Of a stretch of DNA of 64,000 nt, positions 1 through 11,292 are shown piece by piece. The DNA comes from Ectocarpus siliculosus (lineage: Eukaryota; Sar; Phaeophyceae; Ectocarpales; Ectocarpaceae), in the NCBI GenBank assembly GCA_000310025.1, contig FN649734.1:1565749-1629748 (forward strand), written 5' to 3'. The notes below the pieces were generated by a model that searched no databases, was not told the origin of the DNA, and was given only the letters and a program-made list of their open reading frames with translations. Positions within the stretch are counted from its first letter, which is position 1. Each line of letters opens with the position of its first letter. The position numbers were made by a program, and so were the translations under genes.

Positions 1-135
1 GTCCCGCATGAACAATTATTTTGTGCCCGAACGATACACACGTACTGCGATATGACGAGCGTTGCCTTAACCTTACCCCCACACACAATTTCTCCTGGGA
101 ACCCACAAAAGCAGGATTCCTGGCGCAGCTCGGAA

Positions 136-1823
136 ATGGGAGATGTCGCCACCCAGCCGCATCATGTGGGTAGCTCCTATCCGGCTGGGGGTAAGGTAGC
201 TAGCCATGACGACGACAGCAACGTCGGGGGCAAGGCTCCAGGGAAAGAGTTGGAGGCATCGTCGGCAGCGGCGACGGCGACGGAGCTCGCGGAGACACCG
301 TGCCACGGCAGGAAGGCCAGCAGGGAGGCTTTCGCGGCAGCCAACCTGGCCGCTGCGGCGGGCGCTGGGTTTACGCTCAAGGTATGTATGTACTGCTGTA
401 GTAATTCAACGGAAGGTGCGTTGTGCACGACCTTTCGAAGTGTGCCGGCAGACCGCCCTTCCTTGTTTTTTTATTCTCTTCTACCGGTACCCGCGGAAGC
501 AAGGCAATATTTCGTCGGGAGGGATCCGCGGTCGCAATTCTGGCCACCTGATACCGGCGTTGGCCTATTCGCGCAAGATGGTCATGTATGCTGGGGGTGC
601 GTGTCAGATTATCCATCCGTTGTTGACCCATTTTTATTTTCTACACGCGGAAGGAGGCAACACGATTTTTCATGTATATTTTTCGTGTTGGAGATGTCGA
701 CGTTACATTCGCGATGGGGTCATACAGCAACCAAAGTACAACAGTGCTATTTTTCCGCACTTCAGTGCCCCCGCGTAACGCGCGGCGGCATTTCTCGTCC
801 GCGGAGTGATGAGAGGCCTCTCGAGACACCTTTCCGTTTTTCCTTGTGTCGACGCCGCCACCAGCTTGGCCGGCGTGTGCCGCATCACCCCGGCGTTCCG
901 GCGTGGAAAGAACAGCAGAGTCTGCTCGTCAGCGGGCGAACGTGACGGCGTGCGAGAGAGACTTTGCTGAGGGTCCTATGCGTAAATTTGTCAACAACGA
1001 ATATTCTCTTCTCGACACACCTATGCATACCGCCCCCAATCTCGGTCGTGCCTGCTGCTGCTGCTGCTGCTACTGCGCGCGGGCCGCTGTAGTCTGGTTA
1101 ACCCGCTCGCATCGGGCTGCTGTGGTGTTTTTATTCCGCAGGCTGGCCGGCCGCCGCCGGGCGCCTCTCTTTTTCTCTGTCTCTCTCACACGAATGTTAC
1201 TCCGACGCTTGTTTGGCTGCTGTCGGCAAGACGACGTGCCTCCGGCACGTTTCGGAGCAGCGTGCGTGATCTCGTATCTATACTGACGGTTTTCGTTGCT
1301 GGTGGTACAGTGGCCGTTGAATTGGAAAGCGTTCTCTGTGACTCCGAATGCGGTGTGTGTGTCTTTGCGAGTATTCGTTTATTTTTTTTTTCGCTTTTTT
1401 TCGCGCATGGATCTCAAGTACCCCAGTTTTTCCACTCCCGCTCCACAGCGCATTCACTGTCGAACCTACGCCGCGCACGCATTCCCCGCCCCTGCTATTG
1501 CCCTGTGCTCCCTGACGTAGATGAGTTGGTCGTTGGCGCAAGCAGCACAGCTAGTAGTACGCTACATTTATTTAGGTGGTTGATGTTTTGACACCCCATC
1601 TGGAGAAAAACGCGTCACTACTGCTGTCCAGCAGCAGCCGTGGAACCCAGCGAGGGCAGAAACGCCGACGTGCATGATTCTGTTTTATTCACGGCAAAGG
1701 TCACCGACCGACAAACCTGTCCCAAGTAGTTCGCGAGATGCGGCTATCACAACATGTGCATGCGGCAAGCACAACAATTAAATGTCCACCCGTTGCCCCC
1801 CCCCCCTCGGGAAACGGCAGGGC

Positions 1824-1856
<33 letters not shown>

Positions 1857-4800
1857 TCCGGACCGCTCCCGGGGTCTCCGTCCACCGAGTCGGACACGCC
1901 CACCCCGCCCGGCACGGGCAACGTGAGAAGGAAGGTCGTGGGTATGGCGTCCAGCACCGATACGGAGACAGAGGACACGCCCGAGAGGACCCAGCGCGCC
2001 CAGGCGGGGGGCGGGGCGGCAACGGTTTCGACTCTGCAGCAGGAGCACCTTGAGCAGCTGGAGCAGCAGCTGGAGCAGCAGCAGGGGTCGTCGGTGCCCG
2101 GCTTCCCGCAGATGGCAATCCGGAGGGTGGGGTCCACTGCGGAGTCACTCGTTGATGGCTGGGCGCCTTCCCTCGCCGAAGGCGCCACCGCCGCCGCCGC
2201 TTCAGGGTCCCCGGCCCCCGTTGGTGCCGATAATCAGCAGCACATGTTCGACACGGTATCGGACGCGAAGTCCAACCTGCACGTGCCCGGCGGCGCTGCG
2301 GCCGCTGCCAGCGGGAGCGGGAGCGGGAGCCGAGATAACCTGTCGAGATTCGCCGGGATGTTGGCCGGTGGAGCGGGCGAGGGTGACATCGGCGAGGGAG
2401 AGACCGGGGGCAACGGCGACGGAGAGTCGGACGGAGTTAGCCCGGTGTCCGAAGCGACGGCGGAAGACGGCGAGGAGCAGACGACGCTGCCCTTGGGCAG
2501 GCCCGCCAGCACGAGGAGCGGCATCCCCGACTTTGGTGCGCTGTTGGAGAATGAAGCCGAGTCGTCGTCGACGGGGGGAGAGTCGGGAGCGATGGCTGAC
2601 GTTAGTTCCTGTGACAGCGGTGGAGTTGAAGTGGGCTGTATTGGTGGTCGCCGTCTCCCGCCCAGAATGGCGGACATCAGCAAGCCCATCTCTCTCGACG
2701 ACCTGCGTTTCGTTGGCGACGAGGACAGCGCAAGCAGCGATGTCGATGTCGTCGTCATCGGTGGCGACGGCGACGGCGACGGCGGCGTTGTCATGAAAGG
2801 CGCGGAGAAGCTGGGATCCCCCACGGGTACGGGGAGCACCTGCGAAGACGCGACCGGGCCGTCTTCAAGGGCGTCCAGTAACAGGAGGAGTGACGACAAT
2901 GATGGCGGAGGCGAAGCGGGGACGATGGAGATGCCCTCCCCGTCCGGGGGGATGTCGTGGGCGCCGGCGGCGCCGACCATGATGGCACCGGCGACGCCTG
3001 CCCCTGCCACGGCCCAGGGAAGCGCTACCGTCACCGACAACCGCATCTCACCTTTCTACGCCGACAACTCCTCTCTGTGGGCGACGGCCGCAGCGGTCGC
3101 CGCGAGAGCCGAGCACGCGACGAACCCCACGCCCGACGCCAACCCCTTCTGGAGCAACAGCACTACTTCGTCGTCGCTTTCGGAAGGACGCGACCACCAT
3201 GTGCGGTCCGCATCCGCGGGCTCGTCGGCGGAGGCGGCTGCGCCTGCTGCTGGCAACGGTAACCGCCTCAGCACCAGGCTCCGGCGCGCGGCTAGCGGGG
3301 TCAGCATGCTGCCGATAACGGCGAGCTCTCGGGTGTTCCCGTCCAGAAGGTTCTTTTCGACGAACTCGGCGTCTTCGGCGGCGGTAATGATGCCTCCCGC
3401 GCCTCACTCGAGCCAGGAACCGCGGTCTTCCTTGGTCCTGTCCAACGACAAGCTCGGCGGCGCGGGCGGAGCTAGCCATCACATCAACGACCCCGCCGAC
3501 AAGGCTCACCACATCTACGACCCCGCCGGAAAGGACGATATCGGCAAGGATGGTCGGGCGCCGGCTTTCGGCGGGGACGGCTTTTTGGGGAAGACCCCGC
3601 TGGTGTCGCCGCTGGGGTCCACGGCCAGCACGGCGGCGGACGAGACCTCGTCGGCGGGCACCAGTCCCGCCGCCGCGAGGGCGAGGTTCGAGATCGAGGG
3701 GGACATTGAGGAGGGCGGGACGCGGCCGGCCAGCGCCGACGGCGAAGCTGCCGCCGCCGCCGCGGGCGGGGCGGCCGTGGCGGACGGGTCGACCGGGGTC
3801 GCCGCTGTCGCGGACGTCGAGGACATCATGCTGGCGGCCGCGGCGACGGCCGAGCAGGAGGCGGTGCTGCCGTGCGCGCCCACCGACGAAGAAAAGGTGG
3901 GGGGTCACGTCGTGATGATGCCGGTACGGGACTGGAGGCTATCGCGGGTGGTCGTCGTCGTGTCTGGCTCGCGTGTTGATGTCGCACACTACTTTGCTCA
4001 CCCCTAGACTCTAGCGTGTATTTTGGCTAGGGTTTAACCTACCATACCCCAAAGAGTTGTAGGTTGAACGTCAGAAACCTGGCGATAAGAGGCATTCCTG
4101 GTAAGTTCACCACGTTTTCCATGTTCAAGGAAAACTCTGCTGTATTGGTGACTCCCTCGGGGAATGTTGTGTTGGCCAGCCTTGGTCGATTTTAGTAGGT
4201 CGCACTCTCGTGACTTCCTGTTGTGTGCGTAAGGTGTAGCTGGTTTCGTCGGAGCAAGCAGTCGTTCGAAAGCTCCCTCATAGCCTGAAGCAGCTCCGCG
4301 TTGCAGCTGTATGCACGCGTGTCACGCCTGCAAGCCGAACCGTAGTCAGCGTTCCCCTCTACCTGTCGTCACCGCTGCACGTCCGCGACCGTCGTCTCGA
4401 AGCTTCTCTCTCTCCCTTGTGCGCGCAAGCAGTTTCCCAATCCGAGGGAGAAAGTTCTCAGGATTTTTTTTTTCTGCATCCCACCGCATCTGCATCCCAC
4501 CGCATCTTGGGTTGGTTTGCGACGAACCGGCACACCAGGTGATCTACCGCAACACCGGACGGTTCGGCATCATCACCTGCGCCGTCATATCGTTCATCAC
4601 GCTGACGTGGGGCATGTGGCTCTTCACAATCGTTACCCCGGCCTTCTACTGGTTCGGTGCACCGGCCAATCTTCCTCATCTTCTACACCGCTTGCCACTG
4701 TGAGTAGTGACATCGAAGCTTCCCGGGGGGGGGAGCGGGGGGGGGGGCGGGTATTGATGGACCGCGGGTGGTCTTGGAGAGTAGGGCCGCTGGTTACTAC

Positions 4801-7800
4801 CTTACACGACACGAGGTAACACACCCCCTGGACCGATTTTCAAAGCTTGATTACGCCACGACGAAGAGGATGCATAAACGAACCGATGTATTTTCGGAAA
4901 GCTCTCGACGAGACGGGTTCAACGCCGCCGTTTTCGGCGCTGTGACTCTTTTCTGTTGTTCAGAAATCGAGCTTCGAAAATCGGTCGAGAGAGGCGTGTT
5001 ATCTTGTGTCGTATACGGTATCTATGCATGCTGCTGTTTTTTTTTTTTTGCGTTGACCGCGCCAACCGGCCGACCAATGGACATTCGACAGTTTTTTGTT
5101 GTTGTGATTTGTCTTGTGAGCTCCGATCGCGCCAACCGGCTGACCAATGAATAGACGTCAGTCGTGTGTCGGGGCCAAGAATATGAACACGTGTGTTTCA
5201 GATTTCGTTCTGTTCGTACTGCGATCGGGCTTTGATTGGAAGCCCCCCGTAAGGGAGTTCCTACAGGTGTAGAGGCTAGCGACCCCCTGCTGTTTCTACA
5301 CAACGTAGACGGTATTCGGCCGAGCAGGAGGTCACACGCTCGAACCGTCTTGAACTCTTGCAAAAACGGGCTGTCGCGTCTGCCCATTGCCCTCGTCCAC
5401 TCGCACGCCTTCTCGGTGGAAACCCGCCGCCGTGCGTCGTCCCTTGCTTAACAATACAAAGCCAAGAGTACCCCCCCCCTCATGCGGTGCCCCCACCTCC
5501 CTCGATACTTACTGACGTCAACCCCCAGACTTCGGCATTGCCATGTGGGGGAGAGACTTCAAGTTGGACGAGCACGCGGAGGTGCTGAAGGCGTCGGAAG
5601 AGAAGGGCTACATGCCCTCGGTGGACGTGTTCCTGCCCGTGTGCAAGGAGCCGCTGTACCTGCTCGCCAACACGTGGAAGTACGTGGCCGCGCTGGACTA
5701 CCCCGACTTCAAGGTGTTCGTGTTGGACGACGGTGCCAGCGACGAGGTCAAGGCTCTCGCTTCGGTGTTCGGGTTCGAATGTGAGCCGTGTTCGGGTTCG
5801 AATGTTGAGTCGTGGTGGTGGTAGTACCGTGGCGTTCACCGAAAAAGCCGGTGGTGGGGGAAGCTTGTAGGTAATGCCCGCGCGCTTCATATGGGGTGGG
5901 GCAGGTGCCTTATTTCAATGTTTGGATTAACTCGATTATCCCGTCTATGCCTGCAAATTTTCGCCCGCCGTGTATAGGGCGACCGCCTTGTACGGGGATC
6001 CCCACTGTAGTAATAGTAGTAGTAGGAGGAGGACTCCGAAGAAGAGGGCATACGAATGGCACGGGGTTGCACAGGAGACACGGCGGAGCACGAGCGGGAT
6101 GTGTTGTTTCAGTCGATCCTCCCTTTCGAGATGAAGAAGGTTTCGAAGGCGTTTCTTTGTACGGATGTTTCGAGCTCGCCCGCTCTTTTTTGTGGAATTG
6201 ATTGCTCTCTCATGCGACACTCAGTTCTGCGGGACCTCTGAACGTCCCGTTCACCGTCCTCCCGCCATTTACATGTAGTGTTCGTGCTTCGCGCGAGGTA
6301 AATAGCGGGAGAAAATCTCCGTTTTGCTGCCTCTTACACACTTGCTACAGGCAGTTTGTTCTTACACGGCCTGTTGATGGACCCTTGGAACCGGTCGAAG
6401 GTTGTTGCCGTTCTCTTTCCACTCTATTTTTCCCTTTCTTCAGAATCTGCCGTTTTTGTTGTGGTTAATCCGCACCGCTTTCGCCGTGCGTTGCGACGTG
6501 CTCTGGTTGCCGTGTAGACGTGCTGCGGTCCAACGCCCCGGAGCTGAAGAAGGCGGGAAACCTGCGCAACGCCTTCGCGATGACCTCGGGGGAAGCGATC
6601 GCTATCTTCGACGCCGACTTTTGCCCCAGGTTAGTGAGAACACGCAATGATATGATACATGGCCCGTGGTACGAAGTTATCGGACAGTTTGTATTTTGTG
6701 GTAGTAGTCAGTGCTGCTGCGTTTCGCGCGCTTTGGCTTCCCAAGAAGTACAATGTTTTTTTGGGGGGGGCGGTCAGCGTGTGTTGGGGGTATGTAGAGG
6801 CAGGGGCCCGCTATACTGCGGGCATGTGCCGAGCGTGTTCATCCGCAATATCTATTGCGGGCACCCGCATTATTCCATGTATTGAATCATCTTTGATATT
6901 CCTTCTGTGTGCCAAGTCAATTTGAACCGCACTATATCAGGCACCCACACTATAACGGGTAACTGCACTCTCCGACTCGTACTATCTCGGGCCCCTCTTC
7001 ACTGCACACGAAGTATTGTTCTCTTGACTTCGTGCACACCGAGTGTGACTATATATGTGATGACACTTACGGGCAAACCGATGAAACCGCGAGGTTACCG
7101 GCGAGTTGATTGGCGCTGACCCAGCGCAAAGGATGGCTAAATCCGCCGTCTTTTGCTCCGCTTTTTGTTCAGCAGCATTTCCATCGTCTTGTATGTGTCT
7201 GTTACGCTTGGACTTTGTGCGCGTGTTTCAGGCCGGAATTCTTGAAGGAGACCGTGCCATACTTCGGGGAGGATCCCACCATTGGCATCGTTCAGACGCC
7301 GCAGTTCTTCCGCGTCCGCGACGAGCAGACGTGGATCGAGCAGGGGGCGGGGGTCTCGCAGGAGTTCTTCTACCGCATGGTGCAGGTGTGTGGGCTCTTG
7401 CTGACCAATGGGAATACCGGCCTTACTTGCGGGATAACAAGACGCGAACTGCCTTTGTGTGTGTGTTTTTTTTTCGCGCAGTCTCTAGTCTTGGAGTGTG
7501 ATCCCTCTCTCCACGGTTAACGGTAGTCAACAGAGCATGACGAGATCGACCGATTGTGCGTGCAACGTCCGTGGTGAAGTGCAGTAGCCATTTGTTCTGT
7601 ACCACTCCCGACTTAAACTATACCTGGTATAACTCATATTGCTGCCGCTGCTGCTGCTGCGGTTGCAATAGATGAACCAGGACAGGTTCAACGCGGCCGT
7701 GTGCGTGGGGTCCTGCGGACTGTACCGCAGAACGGCTCTGGAACCGCTAGGTGGCATGGCGGCCATCGAGCACTCGGAGGACATGTACACCGGCTACAAG

Positions 7801-10800
7801 ATGACGGAGCACGGGTTCAAGGTGTGTTGGTGTGACTACACGTGCGTGCGTTTCAGAGGGGGCTCCGCCATATCATTCGACAAGAAATGATGCGACGAGA
7901 GGGGGGGGGGGGATGTGCTCCTATTTACGAAGTATATATGATGCATGGCTTTGGACCTGATTTCGGAGGGTGGTAGAATAGGTGCCCAGATCCGTCCGGA
8001 AACTGTGTGCGAGCGACTTTTTTTTTGCTTTTTCGCGTCTGTCACGTTCTGTTGTCCGTTTCCGTCCAACTGATGGGGACCCGTTCCGTGGTCTCATGCC
8101 AAGCACTGCACCAAAAAGAGAAAAGGTATATGAATGGCCAGATGACGCGGGCTGCAGTACAAGCACCACACTGTTCCCCATCAGAGCGTCTTTATCTGAC
8201 CCCTCACTCCGGGCTGTGCTTCGCCTCCGCAGATCAAGTACCTGCCGCTGGCGCTAGCGATGGGGATCTGCCCCGAGGAGCCGCAGAGCTACTTCATGCA
8301 GCAGTACCGCTGGTGCAAGGGAAGCTCAACGCTCATCAGGGAGAAGGAATTCTGGAAGTCGGGCATCTCCAATCTCCACAAGCTGTGCTTCCTGAACGGC
8401 ATGCTGTACTACATGGCCACCGCCCTGGTACGTAGTATTTGAAAATCGCGTGTTTTCTGCCGGGCCCCTGTTGTCCAAGGGCGTGCGTACCACTTGCTGT
8501 GAGGCATTTTTTTTTTTCTGTTGTTTCCCCATGGGAACCTGGCCGCAGCTTGGGGCTGGCCGTTGGTGTGATGTGGGTAGATTTGCTGCCATCCACATGT
8601 GTACCTCGGCCGCACGTAGCGCTCTTTCCTGCCGTTTTTTTTGTTGTCATGTCGTTCCCAATTGCACGCTCTCCCATATCCTCTCTTTTCTCATGCTCTG
8701 TCTCTCTCTCTCCCTCTCTCTCCCTGTCTCTCCCTGTCTCTCTCTCTGCCTCTCTCACTGCCTTTCTCTCTCTCTCTCTGTCTCTCTCTCTCTCTGTCTC
8801 TCTCTGTCTCTCTCTTGTCTCTCTCTCCCTCCTACCTTATTGATGCTCGGCCTTGGTTTGGAGCAGCTCATCTTCGTGGCCCCCATCCCGATCATGCTCC
8901 TGGTGTGGATGGAGGCTGACGGGGTGCTCTGGTACCACTCCGGGTTCGTGATGCCGTCGCTCATCTTCGCCGGGATCATCATGCCCCTGTGGTCCAAGCA
9001 GCGGTACGGGTTGGCCGCCCAACGGGTCAAGGTTCTCCAGTGGTGAGAAGCTGAGAAGCGCATGCTACAGTATTGTATTTAGTACAGTATTAGTATTGTC
9101 TGGCTGTCTTGTCTCTGTCTCTCGCACACACACTGGTGATGCGGCCAGTTGTAGTATCCCTAACGCAAGGCGAGTACGAAGTAGAGTATGTGTAGACATG
9201 GTGACGGTGGTAGTTACCTCGTGAAATTGACGATCCACTTCACTCTTGATAACGCTCCTCTCAAGCCCCTACGGGCATGGGCGATCATTGTAGCGAGAAC
9301 CCCAACGCCGCAATACATTGTACGCTCAAACCGCGCGTAGCTCATCCCGAAGCCCCCCAAACGGCGTCACCCCCCTCCCTTCCCCCCCCCCCTTTACCGC
9401 CCTTGGTATCGCAGCTACGCCCACCTGTTCGCCATCAAGGACACCTTCATGGGCACCCATGCCCCGTGGCTTCCGTCCGGTTCGGGAAGCGCCAAGTGAG
9501 TGAAGCAGGATCAAATCAAAACCTGACTTCATGGGTACACACAGCAGTCGTTAACGGCATTGGTGGTATGTTTTTGTATGCCTGACTTTTCGTGGCCCCG
9601 CTTTTTTCAAAGGTCAATGGCCTATTTTTTTTACATTGTCAAGGAACGAAGATTGTGTGGATTCCTCGAGAACAACTTAATTTTCGTTTGGTTTTGGACC
9701 TCGCGTGTTTTTCGGCTGGTCCTTTTTGATGGCTGCGAACAGCTTGAAGCTCCCCTTGGCTTGGTGTTGTTGGAGCTGTTATGCATAGGTCTTGACGTTC
9801 AACAGGCCTCCTCCCTGAGATTGGTGTCTCAACCATCCACCATCCACCAACCGTCATTGACCACCTTTGGGAGAGAAACGAAAGCCCGCAGTTGTTTTCT
9901 CCCATCCGGGGTCGCGGTGGAAGACCCCCCCGCGCGCGAAACATGCCTCCGTTTTGTTCATGCGTAGAATGGAAACCCTGTTTTTTTGGAAAATATCTCC
10001 AAGTACACATGAAAACCTAGAATGGCTACCGCTCGAGATTCCTGATTTTTTTTTCTTCATTTTAGCAGAAGTTGTGCAATTTTGGTGTAACGCTTGTGAC
10101 GTTTTGGCAACACACTGGTACATGTACAGCAGCAGCGTGCTTAACCCATGATGCATGGAATGAACCTTCTAACAGTGGTTACGGGTGTCTTGTCTGGCGT
10201 GGTTGTCACTGGTTCGGCCGATGGTTCACCGCAGGAAGCGCAACGCAACCTACACGGCTGCGGTGCGGCTCATGATCGTGTGGAACCTGATCATCACCTC
10301 TCTCATCGTGGGGGGGAGCGCCTGGAGGTTAGTGGACGACTATCGCTTGTGCCCCCTTGCCATCATCCCTGCTGCTTGGGTGTGAACAGATGCTGCCGTA
10401 GGTTGCGCGGTAGATACCACACCCCTATGCTCAATTTTGAATGCTCGATTGCTCCACGACGAGGAGGATGCCGAATATCAAACGATACATACGCGTTCGG
10501 AAAGTTTTCGGCGAGGCGGTCCAAACCCGCTCCCATTCTCGACACCGTGGCCGCTGTTGTTGACGATAATCGGGAATCGAGCTTTGAAATCGGTCCAGGG
10601 GGGGTGTTGTCTCTCGTCATGCAACCTACGGTAACCTGTTTACCGGAAATTTCATCACACACCGCAGGGAGAGTAGTACCGATGTCGGAAAAAGTAAGCT
10701 TCTGGACTCGTTTTCTCACGTTTGTTTTTGCGACTAATGTTTTTTCTCGCGGCCTGCGTGTGTGGGTGTAACCTTTTTTTTTTTTACGCAAAAGAGCCAA

Positions 10801-11292
10801 CAAGCGTGTTGCTGTTGTGTGGTGTGCGCTGCTGCTGCTGCTGCTGCGTATTTCGGGTCTCGCCACGGATGAAATTACCCTGTGCGCTTACGCTTTCTCT
10901 GCAACCGCCAAAAGGAGCCCGTCTTCCCGGGTGTTTTTGCCTCTGCCATTGTCGTTGCTGATGATATCTACCTTACATACAAACGTGGTGTCTTGTACCA
11001 GCATGTAGCCTTGGCGACGATATTAGTCTTGGTTTTAGTGGGGGTTACGGGAGGGTTAGGGTCACGAACCCTCTCTGCACGTTCACATGTAAAACTCAAT
11101 ACAATATCCTGGCGAAGGCGCTTCCAACCCCCCCCCCCCCCGCTCTCCCTGACGTCCTTTTCCCCTCTCATTTCTGCGCTTCGCTCGTTCTCGCGTCCCA
11201 GGATGACCATGCTGACCTGGTATCACTTCCTCCCCGCCATCGCGATAGCGTCAGGCAGCTTCGTTCTCAACATGAGCACGTTGATATACTGA
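136..11292 (+). CDS. Cellulose-synthase-like processive GT2 glycosyltransferase, copy A (12 exons, frame broken in exon 3)
   Basis: Predicted exons: 136-381, 1821-3896, 4539-4699, 5529-5780, 6518-6629, 7232-7385, 7672-7821, 8233-8427, 8867-9042, 9415-9495, 10235-10327, 11202-11292; about 1261 residues once the frame break is discounted. Residues 1-774 (exons 1-2) are low-complexity, rich in Ala, Ser, Gly and acids. Exon 3 encodes two membrane helices. The cytosolic GT-A domain follows, with VLDDG (Asp 894-895), DADF (943-946), TPQ (971-973), SED (Asp 1037, in the place of the usual TED base) and QQYRW (1073-1077). Further membrane helices run to the C-terminus. These are the family-defining residues of processive beta-glycan synthases such as BcsA/CESA; the likely product is cellulose or another beta-glucan at the plasma membrane, but the substrate is inferred. 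The start at MGD matches the MGD start of the gene at 62534. Exon 3 is 161 nt against 160 nt in copy B. Confidence 0.85.
4539..4699 (+). other. Exon 3 of copy A carrying a one-base insertion (about 4668)
   Basis: The exon aligns codon by codon with exon 3 of the paralogue (54485-54644) up to the GAPA segment of the second membrane helix, then has one additional A in the AA pair at 4668-4669. The uncorrected frame runs into TGA just past the splice donor at 4700. Every other exon boundary and phase of the gene is intact. This is either a recent inactivating mutation or an assembly indel; the sequence alone cannot decide. Confidence 0.85.
4814..5013 (+). mobile_element. MITE-like element R1, copy a, inside intron 3 of copy A
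   Basis: The left end (4814-4853, core GACCGATTTTCAAAGCTTGA) is repeated as an imperfect reverse complement at the right end (about 4973-5013, core TCGAGCTTCGAAAATCGGTC). About 120 bases without coding potential lie between. Related sequences occur near 10431, 18820 and 51533. Short size, terminal inverted repeats and several dispersed copies suggest a non-autonomous DNA transposon; the target duplication is not clear. Confidence 0.6.
5052..5165. repeat. Short direct repeat in intron 3 of copy A
   Basis: A motif close to CGCGCCAACCGGCYGACCAAT occurs at about 5056-5080 and again at 5128-5150. A related motif appears on the opposite strand near 19325-19350, also beside a GACGTCAG sequence. Its function is unknown; it may belong to the end of another dispersed element. 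Confidence 0.4.
8698..8832. repeat. Polypyrimidine CT microsatellite in intron 8 of copy A
   Basis: About 135 bases made almost only of TCTC, with CCTG and CACTG interruptions, lie 35 bases upstream of the acceptor of exon 9 (8867). The matching intron of copy B (57391-57891) has no such array. A long pyrimidine stretch so near an acceptor could strengthen or vary splicing; that is inference. Confidence 0.9.
10431..10626 (+). mobile_element. R1-related repeat, copy b, in intron 11 of copy A
   Basis: It shares several blocks with copy a in the same order: a CCACGACGAGGAGGATG-like block, CGTTCGGAAAGTTTTC, and at the right end AATCGAGCTTTGAAATCGGTCC followed by a G-run and GTGTTG. The left terminal repeat is degraded. 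Confidence 0.5.

Noticed and set aside
3048-3908. Long antisense open frame of 286 codons opposite exon 2 of copy A
   Set aside because: It is the reverse frame of GC-rich, low-complexity coding DNA; the sense frame is supported by splice phases and by the conserved ends of the exon.
11030-11075. GGTTAGGG-like word resembling telomeric repeat
   Set aside because: Isolated, not in an array, and inside an intron of copy A.
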